Part shown: one piece after another, positions 24,493 to 33,732 of the stretch
How the letters are laid out: every line of letters begins with the position of its first letter
Numbering within the stretch: the first letter of the stretch is position 1
Assembly (NCBI RefSeq): GCF_030658505.1
Contig: NZ_JAUTXR010000094.1
Span: 1 to 45,333 of the forward strand
DNA: 45,333 nucleotides
Direction of reading: 5' to 3'
Source: Stenotrophomonas raiganjensis (SeqCode)
GTDB taxonomy: Bacteria; Pseudomonadota; Gammaproteobacteria; Xanthomonadales; Xanthomonadaceae
Translations under genes and position numbers: made by a program
The notes under the pieces: model-generated
Seen by the model: the letters and a program-made list of their open reading frames with translations, nothing else
Database searches by the model: none
What the model was told of the DNA's origin: nothing

Positions 24493-27426
24493 ATGCGCAA
24501 CACGCTTTACCTGTCGATCATCCTCGCCCTGTCTCCGTGCAGCGTACCGTCGGCTTTCGCGGCCGGTAGCGATGGGCTGGAGGCGCGAGTGTCTACCCCG
24601 ATCGCGGCGCAGCCGTTGGCGCGTGCGCTGGAGCAGTTGTCGCGCAGTTCCGGGGTGCAGTTCCTGTACTCGGCCGGCGGTGATGCCCGTATGGCCGGTG
24701 CGGTGCCGCGCGGTGCCACCGTCAAGCAGGCGCTGGACGCGCTGCTGGCAGGGACCGGCCTGGGCTACACCGTGGTGGATGGCAATGTCATCGCCATCGA
24801 TCCGGCGCCAGCACGCAACCAACCGAAACCGGCCGCGCCGAAGCCACGGGAGGCCGAGGCGGTGGTGGCACCGACCCTGGGTACGGTGAAGGTGATCGCC
24901 GCGCATGAGGTGATCGACCAGAAGAAGACCTCGCCGGTGATCAAGGATTCGGTGGTCTACGATGAGATGGACAGCTACGGTGACGAGACCCTGGCCGAAA
25001 GCCTGATGGCCGCGCCGGGCCTGAGCGCGGTGGAGGATGCCGGCGAGCCCCGCTATGTGACGGTGCGGGGCGTACAGGCCAATCTGAACTACACCACCAT
25101 CGATGGCATCGCGATTGCCAGCGTGGGCGGTAGCGGCTCGGGCGAGCGCATGAACAACCTGCAGCTGATTCCCAGCGATATCGGCACCCGCACCGACATC
25201 TACAAGAGCTTCAGCGCCGAGCAGGCGCCGGATGCAATCGGCGGCGTGATCGACATCATCAGCCGCAGTGCCTTCGACCGTTCCGGCAGGTACGTGTTCG
25301 CCGATGTGGCCGGCATCCATTCCACGGCCGAGACCAACGTCGAGCGCAGTGCCGGTGGCAACCACGAGACCCTGGGTCACTTCGGCAAGAGCGCCAAGTT
25401 GGTGTTCTCCAACCAGTTCGGTGCCGAGCAGGAATTCGGCCTCGTTGCGGTAGCGCGCTATGAGCAGCGTTCGCGCAACAGCGTCAAGCGCTGGGTGGAG
25501 TCGAACTACTACTACAACGACGCCGGCAAGTACCTCACCGACGGCACCACCGGGCCGGACGAGGCCAAGGGCTGGAACGGCCTGCGTGCGCCCGGCAATT
25601 TCAGCACCGGCACCTACACCAATTTCATCACCAATTTCGGTGGCTCGGCCAAGCTGGAATGGAAGCCGTCGGACGATCCGTTCTATGCGTCGCTGCTGTT
25701 GTATTCGTATCGGTTCTACGAGAACTCGACGATGAACAAGACCGACCTGTACGGCAATGCCAAGTTTCCGATCCGCAACCAGACCGAAGACAGCGGCACC
25801 ACCCAGATCAACAGCATCTACATCAAGAACCGGCACGACCGCTGGGACCGCAACAACCGCGGTGCCATCGCCAGCTTCAACTGGGATATCGGTGATCGCT
25901 CGCGGCTGACCCTGCGTGGCGGCCACACCGAAGAGACCTTCCACAACAGCCAGGTCTACTGGGGCGTGCGCGCTTACCCCAGCAACCTGTTCGTCGACTA
26001 CGAGAACGACAGCCACGGTTTCCCGAACGCAGTGGCGGTTTCCGATTCCAGCCTGCTGGCCAGCTCGGCGTTCAAGCTCAACCCGGCACAGGCCTATGTC
26101 TCGCCGCGTGATGCCAAGGAGAGCATCGACAACCTGCGCGCGGACTTCAGCTACAACATCGACGCCGACGCGCATGGCTTCGGCCTGGCGGCCGGTGCCG
26201 AGTACCGCCACCTGAAGATCTGGCAGGACATCGACTTCGACTACTACAAGAGCAGTGCGACGCTGAACGACTATCTGTACCCCGGCTCGACCCTGCTGGG
26301 CAGCGTGCCGGGGTTCCCGTTGATCGACAACCGCAAGTGGAACGAAGAGCTGGCGCCGAAGCTGGGCAGCAACAACGCGGCCTACCCGAATGCCGATTTC
26401 ACCAGCGACTACAGGTACGTGGAGAACATCACCAACGCCTATGCCTCGGCGCACTACGCCTGGGACCGGTTGCTGCTGATCGGAGGCCTGCGCTACGACC
26501 ACACGCGCTTCGATGCGTACAGCCCGTTCAGCGATAACGGCGGTACCACCTACACGTCGGCCTTCCGCAGGACCGGCGGCGGCTACAATAACCTGCTGCC
26601 GTCATTGAATGCGACGTTCAAGCTGAGCGAGGACCAGCGCCTGCGCTTCTCCGCCAGCCGCACGCTGGGCCGGCCGACGCCCAGCAACATTGCCCAGGCC
26701 ACCAGTACCAGCTGTGGCGATGACGAGGAGGGCAGGGGCTTCTGCAGCATCAAGCAGGGCAACGCCAACCTGCAGCCGCGCCGTTCCACCAACATCGACC
26801 TGGCGTGGGACCTGTACTTCAACGGCAACAATGGGTTGGTCTCGGTGGCGCTGTTCGACAAGGTGATCAAGGACGACATCTACACCCTCACCACGTTCGA
26901 GAACGTGGGAGACACCCGCTACCGGGTCACCCAGCCGATGAACACCGACGAGTCGAAGCTGCGTGGCGTCGAGTTCGCGGTGGCCAATCGCAATCTGCAG
27001 CGGGGCCGCCAGCGCTTCGACATGTATTTCAATGCAACCCGGCTGGAAGGCCAGACCAACTACCGCATCAGCGACGGCACCGAGCGACGCCTGGACCGCC
27101 TGCTCTATCAGCCGGACTGGTCGCTCAATGGCTCGGTGATCTGGCGCATGCCGTGGAAGAGCGCACAACTGCGCCTGTCCGGAACCTACCGCAGCCGGAT
27201 GCTGGTCGACTTCGGTGACACCGAATGGCTGGATTCGTACTACGACCCGTACGTGACCTTCAACATGGCCTTCAGCCACAAGGTCAGCAAGCACGTGACG
27301 CTGAAGTACGAGGCCAAGAACCTGTTCAACACCCAGCCGACCTACAGCACCGGCCCGAACGGGCGCTTCCGCACCGAGATCGACGACTACGGCCGCTTCT
27401 TCTACTTCCACATCATCTACAACTGA
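24493..27426 (+). CDS. FecA-type TonB-dependent receptor with STN signalling domain
   Basis: The 977-residue outer-membrane receptor has a signal peptide (MRNTLYLSIILALSPCSVPSAFA), an STN domain at about residues 29-103 (ISTPIAAQPLARALEQLSRSSGVQFLYS-like; VKQALDALLAGTGLGYTVVDGNVIAI), a plug (ESLMAAPGLSAVEDAGEPRYVTVRGVQANLNYTTIDGI) and a large barrel. The STN domain touches FecR in the periplasm, so substrate binding would activate the upstream sigma factor. Length and the long loops are those of receptors of the Caulobacter/Xanthomonas type rather than classic siderophore receptors. phoD follows after 10 bases, which links the substrate to phosphate esters. Start is ATG 24493 (a GTG lies one codon before). 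Confidence 0.9.
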   Translation: MRNTLYLSIILALSPCSVPSAFAAGSDGLEARVSTPIAAQPLARALEQLSRSSGVQFLYSAGGDARMAGAVPRGATVKQALDALLAGTGLGYTVVDGNVIAIDPAPARNQPKPAAPKPREAEAVVAPTLGTVKVIAAHEVIDQKKTSPVIKDSVVYDEMDSYGDETLAESLMAAPGLSAVEDAGEPRYVTVRGVQANLNYTTIDGIAIASVGGSGSGERMNNLQLIPSDIGTRTDIYKSFSAEQAPDAIGGVIDIISRSAFDRSGRYVFADVAGIHSTAETNVERSAGGNHETLGHFGKSAKLVFSNQFGAEQEFGLVAVARYEQRSRNSVKRWVESNYYYNDAGKYLTDGTTGPDEAKGWNGLRAPGNFSTGTYTNFITNFGGSAKLEWKPSDDPFYASLLLYSYRFYENSTMNKTDLYGNAKFPIRNQTEDSGTTQINSIYIKNRHDRWDRNNRGAIASFNWDIGDRSRLTLRGGHTEETFHNSQVYWGVRAYPSNLFVDYENDSHGFPNAVAVSDSSLLASSAFKLNPAQAYVSPRDAKESIDNLRADFSYNIDADAHGFGLAAGAEYRHLKIWQDIDFDYYKSSATLNDYLYPGSTLLGSVPGFPLIDNRKWNEELAPKLGSNNAAYPNADFTSDYRYVENITNAYASAHYAWDRLLLIGGLRYDHTRFDAYSPFSDNGGTTYTSAFRRTGGGYNNLLPSLNATFKLSEDQRLRFSASRTLGRPTPSNIAQATSTSCGDDEEGRGFCSIKQGNANLQPRRSTNIDLAWDLYFNGNNGLVSVALFDKVIKDDIYTLTTFENVGDTRYRVTQPMNTDESKLRGVEFAVANRNLQRGRQRFDMYFNATRLEGQTNYRISDGTERRLDRLLYQPDWSLNGSVIWRMPWKSAQLRLSGTYRSRMLVDFGDTEWLDSYYDPYVTFNMAFSHKVSKHVTLKYEAKNLFNTQPTYSTGPNGRFRTEIDDYGRFFYFHIIYN

Positions 27427-27436
27427 GGGTTCATCC

Positions 27437-29032
27437 GTGGAGACGATCAATCGCAGGCGATTCCTGGCCTTGGCCGGCTTGTCGGCCGCCGGGGCCTGGA
27501 TGGGCACGGCGCGCGCACTGGCCGCGCAGACCGACGCCACTGCACTGAACCCACGCAACCTGCTGGCCTCGCCGCGCTTTGCCAGCACGCCGTTCACCAT
27601 GGGCGTGGCCTCGGGTGATCCCTCGGCCGATGGCATGGTGCTGTGGACGCGGCTGGCGACCGAGCCGCTGGTGTTCGGTGGTGGCATGCCGACCCGGCCG
27701 ATGGTGGTCGAGTGGCAGCTGGCAGCAGACGAAGGCATGCGCAGGGTGCTACGCCAGGGTTCGGCAATGGCGCATCCCGAGCTGGGCCATGCCGTGCATG
27801 TGGAACTGGAGGGGCTGGCACCGGGCCGGCCCTACTGGTACCGCTTCACGGTAGGGGGGCATGCCAGTGCGGTGGGCTGTACCCGCACGCTGCCCGCCGC
27901 TACGGCCGCGGTCGATCGGGTCCGCTTCGCGGTGGCCGGGTGCCAGCACTACGAGGAAGGCCACTACACCGCGTGGCGGCGCATCGCCGAGGAACCGCTG
28001 GATTTCGTCTTCCACTACGGTGATTACATCTACGAGGGTGAAAGCCAGCCGGGCCTGCGGAAGATGAACGGCCAGCCGTTCACCAACCTGCGCAACCACA
28101 TCGGCCCGCAGACCTATACGCTGGACGACTACCGCCGCCGCTACGCGCAGTACAAGAGCGATGCCGACCTGCAGGCCGCGCATGCGTCGGCACCGTGGTT
28201 CGTCACCTTCGATGACCACGAAGTGGACAACAACTGGGCCGGCGCCGAGGACCAGGACGATACGCCCAGCGAAGTGTTCCTGCTGCGCCGCGCGCAGGCG
28301 TTCCAGGCCTACTACGAGAACATGCCGCTGCGCCGTTCGGCGTTCCCGCGCGATGGCCACATGCAGATGTACCGGCGCGCACGCTACGGCACGCTGATGG
28401 ACCTGCACCTGCTCGACACCCGCCAGTACCGCAGCAAGCAGGTGAACATGGCACGGCGTGAGGACGTGGAATCACCGGAGCGCAGCATCGTCGGTGCGAA
28501 GCAGGAACGCTGGCTGTTCGACGGCCTGGCCGATGCCGCGCCGCGCTGGCATACCATCGCCCACCAGGTGGCGCTGGGCAACTACATGCGCGAGAAGGAC
28601 GGGGTGGTGCAGTCGTCCGATGACCAGTGGTCGGGCTATCTGGGCAGCCGCCGGCGCCTGCTCGACCACATCCAGAAGGTCGGCTTCGGCAACGTGGTGA
28701 CCGCCTGTGGCGACGCGCACCGCCACTACGCCAGTGATCTGGTGCAGGATCACCGTGACTCAGGGGTGATCTCCAGTGAGTTCCTCGCCACCTCGATCAC
28801 CTCCGGGGCCGATGGCCAGGGCGTGGACGCGTATGCCAGGAACCAGCTTGCACACAGCCCCTATCTGAAGGCGACCACCGACAAGCGTGGCTATGTGCTG
28901 TGTGATGTCACCCGTGATGCCTGGATCGGCGACATGAAGACGCTCGATTCCGTGATGCAGCCAAACGGAACCCTGCAGAGCTGGAAGCGCTATGGGGTGG
29001 AACATGGTCGGCCAGGGCTGCAGGAGGCCTGA
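27437..29032 (+). CDS. phoD: Alkaline phosphatase D (PhoD), Tat-exported
   Basis: PhoD enzymes are Ca/Fe-dependent phosphatases/phosphodiesterases that free phosphate from organic esters outside the cytoplasm. The 531-residue product has a twin-arginine signal (NRRRFLALAG at the N terminus), an N-terminal Ig-like domain (FTMGVASGDPSADGMVLWTRL) and the catalytic metallophosphatase domain with DYIYEGE, FVTFDDHEVDNNWAG, and VTACGDAHRHYASDL plus EFLATSITSGADG. Start is GTG 27437 with GAGGG 7 bases upstream. It lies 10 bases after the receptor, so it is almost surely in the same operon and under the same sigma factor. Confidence 0.93.
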   Translation: METINRRRFLALAGLSAAGAWMGTARALAAQTDATALNPRNLLASPRFASTPFTMGVASGDPSADGMVLWTRLATEPLVFGGGMPTRPMVVEWQLAADEGMRRVLRQGSAMAHPELGHAVHVELEGLAPGRPYWYRFTVGGHASAVGCTRTLPAATAAVDRVRFAVAGCQHYEEGHYTAWRRIAEEPLDFVFHYGDYIYEGESQPGLRKMNGQPFTNLRNHIGPQTYTLDDYRRRYAQYKSDADLQAAHASAPWFVTFDDHEVDNNWAGAEDQDDTPSEVFLLRRAQAFQAYYENMPLRRSAFPRDGHMQMYRRARYGTLMDLHLLDTRQYRSKQVNMARREDVESPERSIVGAKQERWLFDGLADAAPRWHTIAHQVALGNYMREKDGVVQSSDDQWSGYLGSRRRLLDHIQKVGFGNVVTACGDAHRHYASDLVQDHRDSGVISSEFLATSITSGADGQGVDAYARNQLAHSPYLKATTDKRGYVLCDVTRDAWIGDMKTLDSVMQPNGTLQSWKRYGVEHGRPGLQEA

Positions 29033-29049
29033 ATCTGCCGATCTGCCAC

Positions 29050-29077
29050 GTAGAGCCGAGCGTGGGCTCGGCTCTAC
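29050..29077. terminator. GTAG-type REP palindrome as bidirectional terminator
   Basis: GTAGAGCCGAGC (29050-29061) and GCTCGGCTCTAC (29066-29077) form a perfect 12-bp stem with loop GTGG, a textbook SMAG-type palindrome. It sits between the convergent phoD and phospholipase genes and probably ends both transcripts. Confidence 0.8.
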
Positions 29078-29087
29078 AGAGGGCTCC

Positions 29088-31208
29088 TCAATCATGCTCG
29101 AACCGCAATGGCTCGGTGCCCATCGCCGGGTCGCTGGTGCCGGGGCGTCCATCCTCGGCACGTCCGGCCAGGCGCAGCTCGCTCTCACCGGCGCCGATCT
29201 GCAGGTCGTACCAGCCTGCGGTGGGCGCCGCTTCCCAAGCCACCGTGGTCTCGGCATGCGCCGGCAGCGCCAGTGCCTGCCCGGGCATGTGCCCGGCATA
29301 GGCGCCGGCCCGCACCTGCAGGTGCTGCGGGCTGTCACCCAGGTTGCGCAGGCGCAGCCGCAGCTGGCCCTCCGTGCGCTCGACGGTGGCCTCGATCGCG
29401 GATGCCCTGGCGCTGCCCTTGATGTGTCGGTGGAAGCCGTTCGGGCCCAGCAGCCACAGGTCGTATCGACCCTGGGCGTCCAACGGCCAGCGCTCGCGCA
29501 GCGGCGTACCCGGCGCCAGCGTGTAGCGGCGCGGTACCGCATCAAGCCGCAGCCGGTCGTACACATGCAGCACCGCCGGTGCGCCTTCGCAGGACAACGT
29601 CAGCTCCACGCCCGACGTGCCGACCGCAGCAATCGATGCCTGTGGCCGATAGGGCAGGGCACGCGCTGGGCGCACGCCGCTTTCCTGCTTCGCCGGCTTC
29701 AGTCCCTCCGGCAGTGCGGGCACGGTGCGTCCCGGCAGGGCGGCCGCACGTGCCGCCACCGCGCTCACGTCCGGCAGGCCACGCACGAACGGTCGGGTAT
29801 CGCGCTGGGCGAAGTCGAAGGCATTGCTCAAATCGCCGCAGACCGCTCGGCGCCACGGTGAGATGTCCGGTGCGGCCACGCCGAAGCGGCGTTCGATCAG
29901 CCGTATGACCGAGGTGTGGTCGTACACCTGCGAATCAACCCAGCCGCCGCGGCTCCACGGCGAGATCACGTACAGCGGCACGCGCGGGCCCAGGCCGTAG
30001 GGGCGGCCGCGCAGCTCGGTGGCGTCGTGTTTTTCATCACCCGGCGCCGGATGACGGTGATATTCGCCCTCGGTGCTGATTGAGGATGCGCCCGCCCAAC
30101 CGCCGTCCACCGGCGAAGGCGGGGCTGGTGGCGGCATGTGGTCGAAGAAGCCGTCGTTCTCGTCGAACATCAGCAGTAGCGCGGTACGGCTCCACACCTG
30201 CGGATCGGCGGTCAGCGCGTCCAGCACGCGCGCGGTATAGGCCGCGCCCTGTGCCGGGCTGGACGGGTCGGGATGTTCGCTGCCGGCGGCATCGGCGATG
30301 ATGAAGCTCACCTGCGGCAGGCGCCCGCCGATGACGTCCTGGCGCAGCTGCGCCAGTCCGCGCGTGCTGACCCCGCGAGCGCGCAGCTGCGGATCATGCC
30401 CGGGTGCCGCGCTGTAGGCCCGACGGAATGCCTCGAAGCCGGCCAGCGGGTTGTCGGTGAAGTTGTCGGCCATGTCCTGGTAGATCTGCCAGGATATTCC
30501 GGCGTCCTGCAGGCGCTCGACATAGCTGGTCCAGCGGTATGACCCCGGATGACCGCCGTGCTCGGGGAAGTTGTCGTGCGAGTTGGCGATGACCGGGCCA
30601 CCGGCGCGCGCCTGGGCATCGTTGTGCCCGGTCCACAGGAACACCCGGTTCGGGTTGGTGCCGGCCTGCATCGCGCAGTGGTAGGCGTCGCAGATCGTGA
30701 ACGCATCGGCCAGCGCGAACTGGAACGGCATGTCGCTGCGCTGGAAGTAGCCCATGGAGTGGTTCTGCTTGGCCTTCGGCCAGTGCCCCATGCGGCCGTG
30801 GTCCCAGGCGCGCTGCGCATCGGGCCAGGTGTGCGGCGTGCCTTCCACCCGCATGTAGCCGAAGTGCGCGGCGGTATCCAGCGGGAACGGTGCGATCGCC
30901 CGCGTGCCACTGGCATCGGGCTGCAGCCACAGGTTGCGCGCGCGGCCACCGGCCTGCAGCGCGGGGGCCGGGGCCACGAAGCGGTCACCGAAACCACGTA
31001 CGCCCGGCAGCGTGCCGAAGTAGTGGTCGAACGAACGGTTCTCCTGCATGAACACCACGATGTGCTGCAGGTCTTCGAGGCTGCGCGTCTGCGCGGCGGG
31101 GGCGATCGCTGCGGCCCGTGCGATGCTGGGCAGCAGCGGAGAAAGGCCGGCGGCAACGCCGGCCTGCAACAACCGGCGTCGGCCGATATCGGTCACGGGC
31201 TCACTCAC
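29088..31208 (-). CDS. plcN: Phosphocholine-type phospholipase C, Tat-exported
   Basis: The 706-residue enzyme belongs to the phospholipase C / acid phosphatase family that hydrolyses phosphatidylcholine and related lipids. A twin-arginine signal (GRRRLLQAG) precedes the catalytic domain with HIVVFMQENRSFDHYFGTL, TGHNDAQARAGGPVIANSHDN, and FDENDGFFDHMPPP. Two C-terminal beta domains of the DUF756 type follow (GVELTLSCEGAPAVLHVYDRL; RTEGQLRLRLRNLGDSPQHLQVRAG). Length fits P. aeruginosa PlcN (about 690). The start is GTG 31208, overlapping the stop of the upstream receptor by 4 bases (GTGA), so the pair is translationally coupled. Released phosphocholine or diacylglycerol could feed phosphate and carbon supply. 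Confidence 0.93.
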   Translation of the reverse strand: MSEPVTDIGRRRLLQAGVAAGLSPLLPSIARAAAIAPAAQTRSLEDLQHIVVFMQENRSFDHYFGTLPGVRGFGDRFVAPAPALQAGGRARNLWLQPDASGTRAIAPFPLDTAAHFGYMRVEGTPHTWPDAQRAWDHGRMGHWPKAKQNHSMGYFQRSDMPFQFALADAFTICDAYHCAMQAGTNPNRVFLWTGHNDAQARAGGPVIANSHDNFPEHGGHPGSYRWTSYVERLQDAGISWQIYQDMADNFTDNPLAGFEAFRRAYSAAPGHDPQLRARGVSTRGLAQLRQDVIGGRLPQVSFIIADAAGSEHPDPSSPAQGAAYTARVLDALTADPQVWSRTALLLMFDENDGFFDHMPPPAPPSPVDGGWAGASSISTEGEYHRHPAPGDEKHDATELRGRPYGLGPRVPLYVISPWSRGGWVDSQVYDHTSVIRLIERRFGVAAPDISPWRRAVCGDLSNAFDFAQRDTRPFVRGLPDVSAVAARAAALPGRTVPALPEGLKPAKQESGVRPARALPYRPQASIAAVGTSGVELTLSCEGAPAVLHVYDRLRLDAVPRRYTLAPGTPLRERWPLDAQGRYDLWLLGPNGFHRHIKGSARASAIEATVERTEGQLRLRLRNLGDSPQHLQVRAGAYAGHMPGQALALPAHAETTVAWEAAPTAGWYDLQIGAGESELRLAGRAEDGRPGTSDPAMGTEPLRFEHD

Positions 31209-33583
31209 AGGTCCACGCGGAAGGAGATGCCGACGGTGCGCGGGGCGCCGATGAAGGCGTTGTCGCGGCCGTCCACCCCCGCAAGATACCGCTTATCGGT
31301 GAGGTTGCTCACCACCAGGTTGGCACCCAAGCCCTTCAGGCGCGGCGACAGGCCCTGCAGGTCGAAACCGATGTTGGCATTGAACACGGTGGCCGAGGGC
31401 AGCGTGTTGACGTTGGCGGCATCAAGGTAGCGCGTGCCCAGGTAACGCCCGGACAGGCCGAAGTTCCAGTTGGCGCCCTGCCAGTCGGCCGACAGCACCA
31501 GGGTGTTCTCCGGCTGGCCGATCACCTTGGCACCGTCGACGATGCCGAGCTGCGTATCGCGTGCGGCATTGCCACTGCCCAGGTATTTGGAGCGGTTGTA
31601 GGTGTAGGCCGCGTTGATCCGCCAGCCATTGTCCCACCCATAGCCGAACGCCGCTTCCAGGCCGTTGCTTTCCACGCCACCGAAGTTCTCGTAGACGCCG
31701 TCGGTCTCGCCCAGGTAGTCGATGCCGCTGACGAAGCCCGCCGGCAGGTAGACGATGCGGTTGTCGAACTTGATGTTGTACAGGGTCACCGAGGCGGTCA
31801 GCGGCCAGCGGCTGATACGCATGCCCACTTCGATGTTGTCGGCGGTCTCCGGTTCGACATTGCGGAAGCGCTGCGGGTCGGTCTCGCCGAGCACGCCGGA
31901 GGGAATCGCGGCGAAGTTCTGCGAGAAGCCGGCGAACAGCTCCATGCCTTCCACGCCGGGTGCCCAGGTGAAGCCGGTGGAGAGCAGCGGATCGGACCTG
32001 GAATCGGAGGTGACGTGCTCGCTGGCGCCGATCACACGGCGGCGCGACTGGTCGACGAAGAACTGCTTCACGCCCAGGCGCGCGCTGAACGGGCCGAAGC
32101 GGGCCACGTCCTCGATGTAGTACATCTGCTCATCAACCTTGTACTTGTCCTCGAACTGCACCCAGTACGGCTGGTGATCGAAGGCGATGTCCTGGCCGAC
32201 GTTGAGCAGTCGGTGCCAGTCGCGGCGCGCCGAGCGGTCCAGCTTCTCCACCCACAGGCCGCCGCGAATGGTGTTGTCGATGGCGCCGAAAGTCTGCCGC
32301 CACTCGACGTCGGCGGTCACGCCCATGCGGTCGTTGTCGTAGTGGGTATGGCGATACGATTGCGCGCCCAGCACGTTGCCGGCGTAGCAGTCCGGATCAT
32401 ATTCGGCAGTGAACCCCAGCCGCGGTGTGCAGTTGGCCAGGCGCTGCGCGGCGCTGCCGTCGGGATTGACGAAGAAGATCTGGCCGCGGTTGCTGCCGCC
32501 ATACACGGTCTTTCCACCGATGTACTCCGACTCGGGGCGGCCCGCACCGTCATCGCTGACCTGCGCCAGGTACGGTGGCAGCCAGTCGCCGCGGCCTTGC
32601 ATGCGGTGCCCGTAGGCGGCCACCGAGGCCTTGAATCCATTGCCGCCATCGAACGCAGCGCGCAGGTAGCCGAAGGTGTTCTCGCGCAGGGCGCGCGAAC
32701 CGGAGCGGTAGTTCTGGTCCAGGTACGGAATGCCGGTGAGGGTGCCGACCAGGTTGTCGCGTTCCGGGTTGGTGGCGAAGCCCTTCGGCGAAACGCTGGT
32801 GTATTCCGGCTCGTCGGCATCGTTGTAGGACAGGTAGCCGGTCAGCGTCCAGCGGTCCAGCTCGGTGATGAACTTGCCAGCGATGTGGTCGTTGCTGGCG
32901 TGACCGGTGCCATCGATCCAGTCGTGTACTTTTGCCGAAGAGGCGCTGACCCAGGCACGGGTGTGGCCACCGAGCAGGCCGGTGTCGTAGCGCACGTAGT
33001 ACTTGCGTGCCTCGTTGTCGCCGGCACCGACGACGAAGCGCAGCCGGCTGTCCTGCAACGGGTCGCTGGTGAGGAAGTTGAGCGTGCCACCCAGCGCTTC
33101 GTTCGAGCGCGAGGAAATATCGGCCGTGCCTTGGCTGACTTCCACTGTTTCCAGGTCCAGAGTGTCGATGTAGCGGTTGGCCAGCGAGCCGCCGCCGTAT
33201 CCCGAGCCGCCATTGGGCAGGCCATCGATGGTGGTGCCGATCTGCTGCGTATCACGATTGGTGACGAATCCACGCATGCTGATCTGTGTGCCCCACACCG
33301 ACGAACCGGTGGCATCGGCCTCGCTGACCACCACGCCCGGCACTTCGTTGAGTGCATCGTTGACGCTGCTCATCACGGTCTGCCGGTTCAGCGTTTCCGT
33401 GCGCACCGAGGTCTTGGCGTAGCTGGTGGCCTGGCCGATCACCTGCACCTGGTCCAGGGTACGGGCATCACTGCTGCGTGCCTCGGCCGCGTCGCCCTGC
33501 GGTGCTTCGGCCAGGGCGTCCAGTGCGGGGGCGATCAGCAGGGCAAGCAGCGAGACACGGGGAAAGCGCGCAATCGTTCGCAT
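31205..33583 (-). CDS. TonB-dependent receptor coupled to phospholipase C
   Basis: The 792-residue receptor has a signal peptide (MRTIARFPRVSLLALLIAPALDALA), a TonB-box region LDQVQVIGQ, a plug (NDALNEVPGVVVSEADATGSSVWGTQISMRGF ... IDGLPNGGSGYGGGSLANRYIDTLDLETVEVSQGTADISSRSNEALGGTLNF) and a barrel ending ISFRVDL. It lacks an STN domain, so it transports but does not signal. GAAGG is placed before ATG 33583 and a good Pho box lies 49 bases further up. The phospholipase C gene overlaps its end, which suggests that it imports a product of lipid or phosphoester breakdown. The substrate itself is not known. Confidence 0.9.
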   Translation of the reverse strand: MRTIARFPRVSLLALLIAPALDALAEAPQGDAAEARSSDARTLDQVQVIGQATSYAKTSVRTETLNRQTVMSSVNDALNEVPGVVVSEADATGSSVWGTQISMRGFVTNRDTQQIGTTIDGLPNGGSGYGGGSLANRYIDTLDLETVEVSQGTADISSRSNEALGGTLNFLTSDPLQDSRLRFVVGAGDNEARKYYVRYDTGLLGGHTRAWVSASSAKVHDWIDGTGHASNDHIAGKFITELDRWTLTGYLSYNDADEPEYTSVSPKGFATNPERDNLVGTLTGIPYLDQNYRSGSRALRENTFGYLRAAFDGGNGFKASVAAYGHRMQGRGDWLPPYLAQVSDDGAGRPESEYIGGKTVYGGSNRGQIFFVNPDGSAAQRLANCTPRLGFTAEYDPDCYAGNVLGAQSYRHTHYDNDRMGVTADVEWRQTFGAIDNTIRGGLWVEKLDRSARRDWHRLLNVGQDIAFDHQPYWVQFEDKYKVDEQMYYIEDVARFGPFSARLGVKQFFVDQSRRRVIGASEHVTSDSRSDPLLSTGFTWAPGVEGMELFAGFSQNFAAIPSGVLGETDPQRFRNVEPETADNIEVGMRISRWPLTASVTLYNIKFDNRIVYLPAGFVSGIDYLGETDGVYENFGGVESNGLEAAFGYGWDNGWRINAAYTYNRSKYLGSGNAARDTQLGIVDGAKVIGQPENTLVLSADWQGANWNFGLSGRYLGTRYLDAANVNTLPSATVFNANIGFDLQGLSPRLKGLGANLVVSNLTDKRYLAGVDGRDNAFIGAPRTVGISFRVDL

Positions 33584-33631
33584 CCAAACCGGACCTTCAG
33601 AGGGGGAAGCCCTGGAGTGTCGGCAGCGCCA

Positions 33632-33649
33632 ATGACATCGGCATGACGT
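33632..33649 (-). promoter_or_regulatory. Pho box upstream of the receptor-phospholipase operon
   Basis: Read on the minus strand the sequence is ACGTCAT-GCCG-ATGTCAT, two direct heptamers at 11-base period matching CTGTCAT at 5/7 and 6/7. It ends 48 bases before the receptor start. PhoB would activate the operon when phosphate is scarce. Confidence 0.65.
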
Positions 33650-33732
33650 GGCGGCGCACGAACGATGGCACTGTAGGGACGGTCACGGCCTTCAGGTATG
33701 CTCGGCGCTTCAATGGACCTGAGGTGGTGGCA

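Noticed and set aside
24424..26502. 692-codon frame antisense to the STN receptor
   Set aside because: Same reason: no recognisable protein, while the sense strand carries intact STN, plug and barrel.
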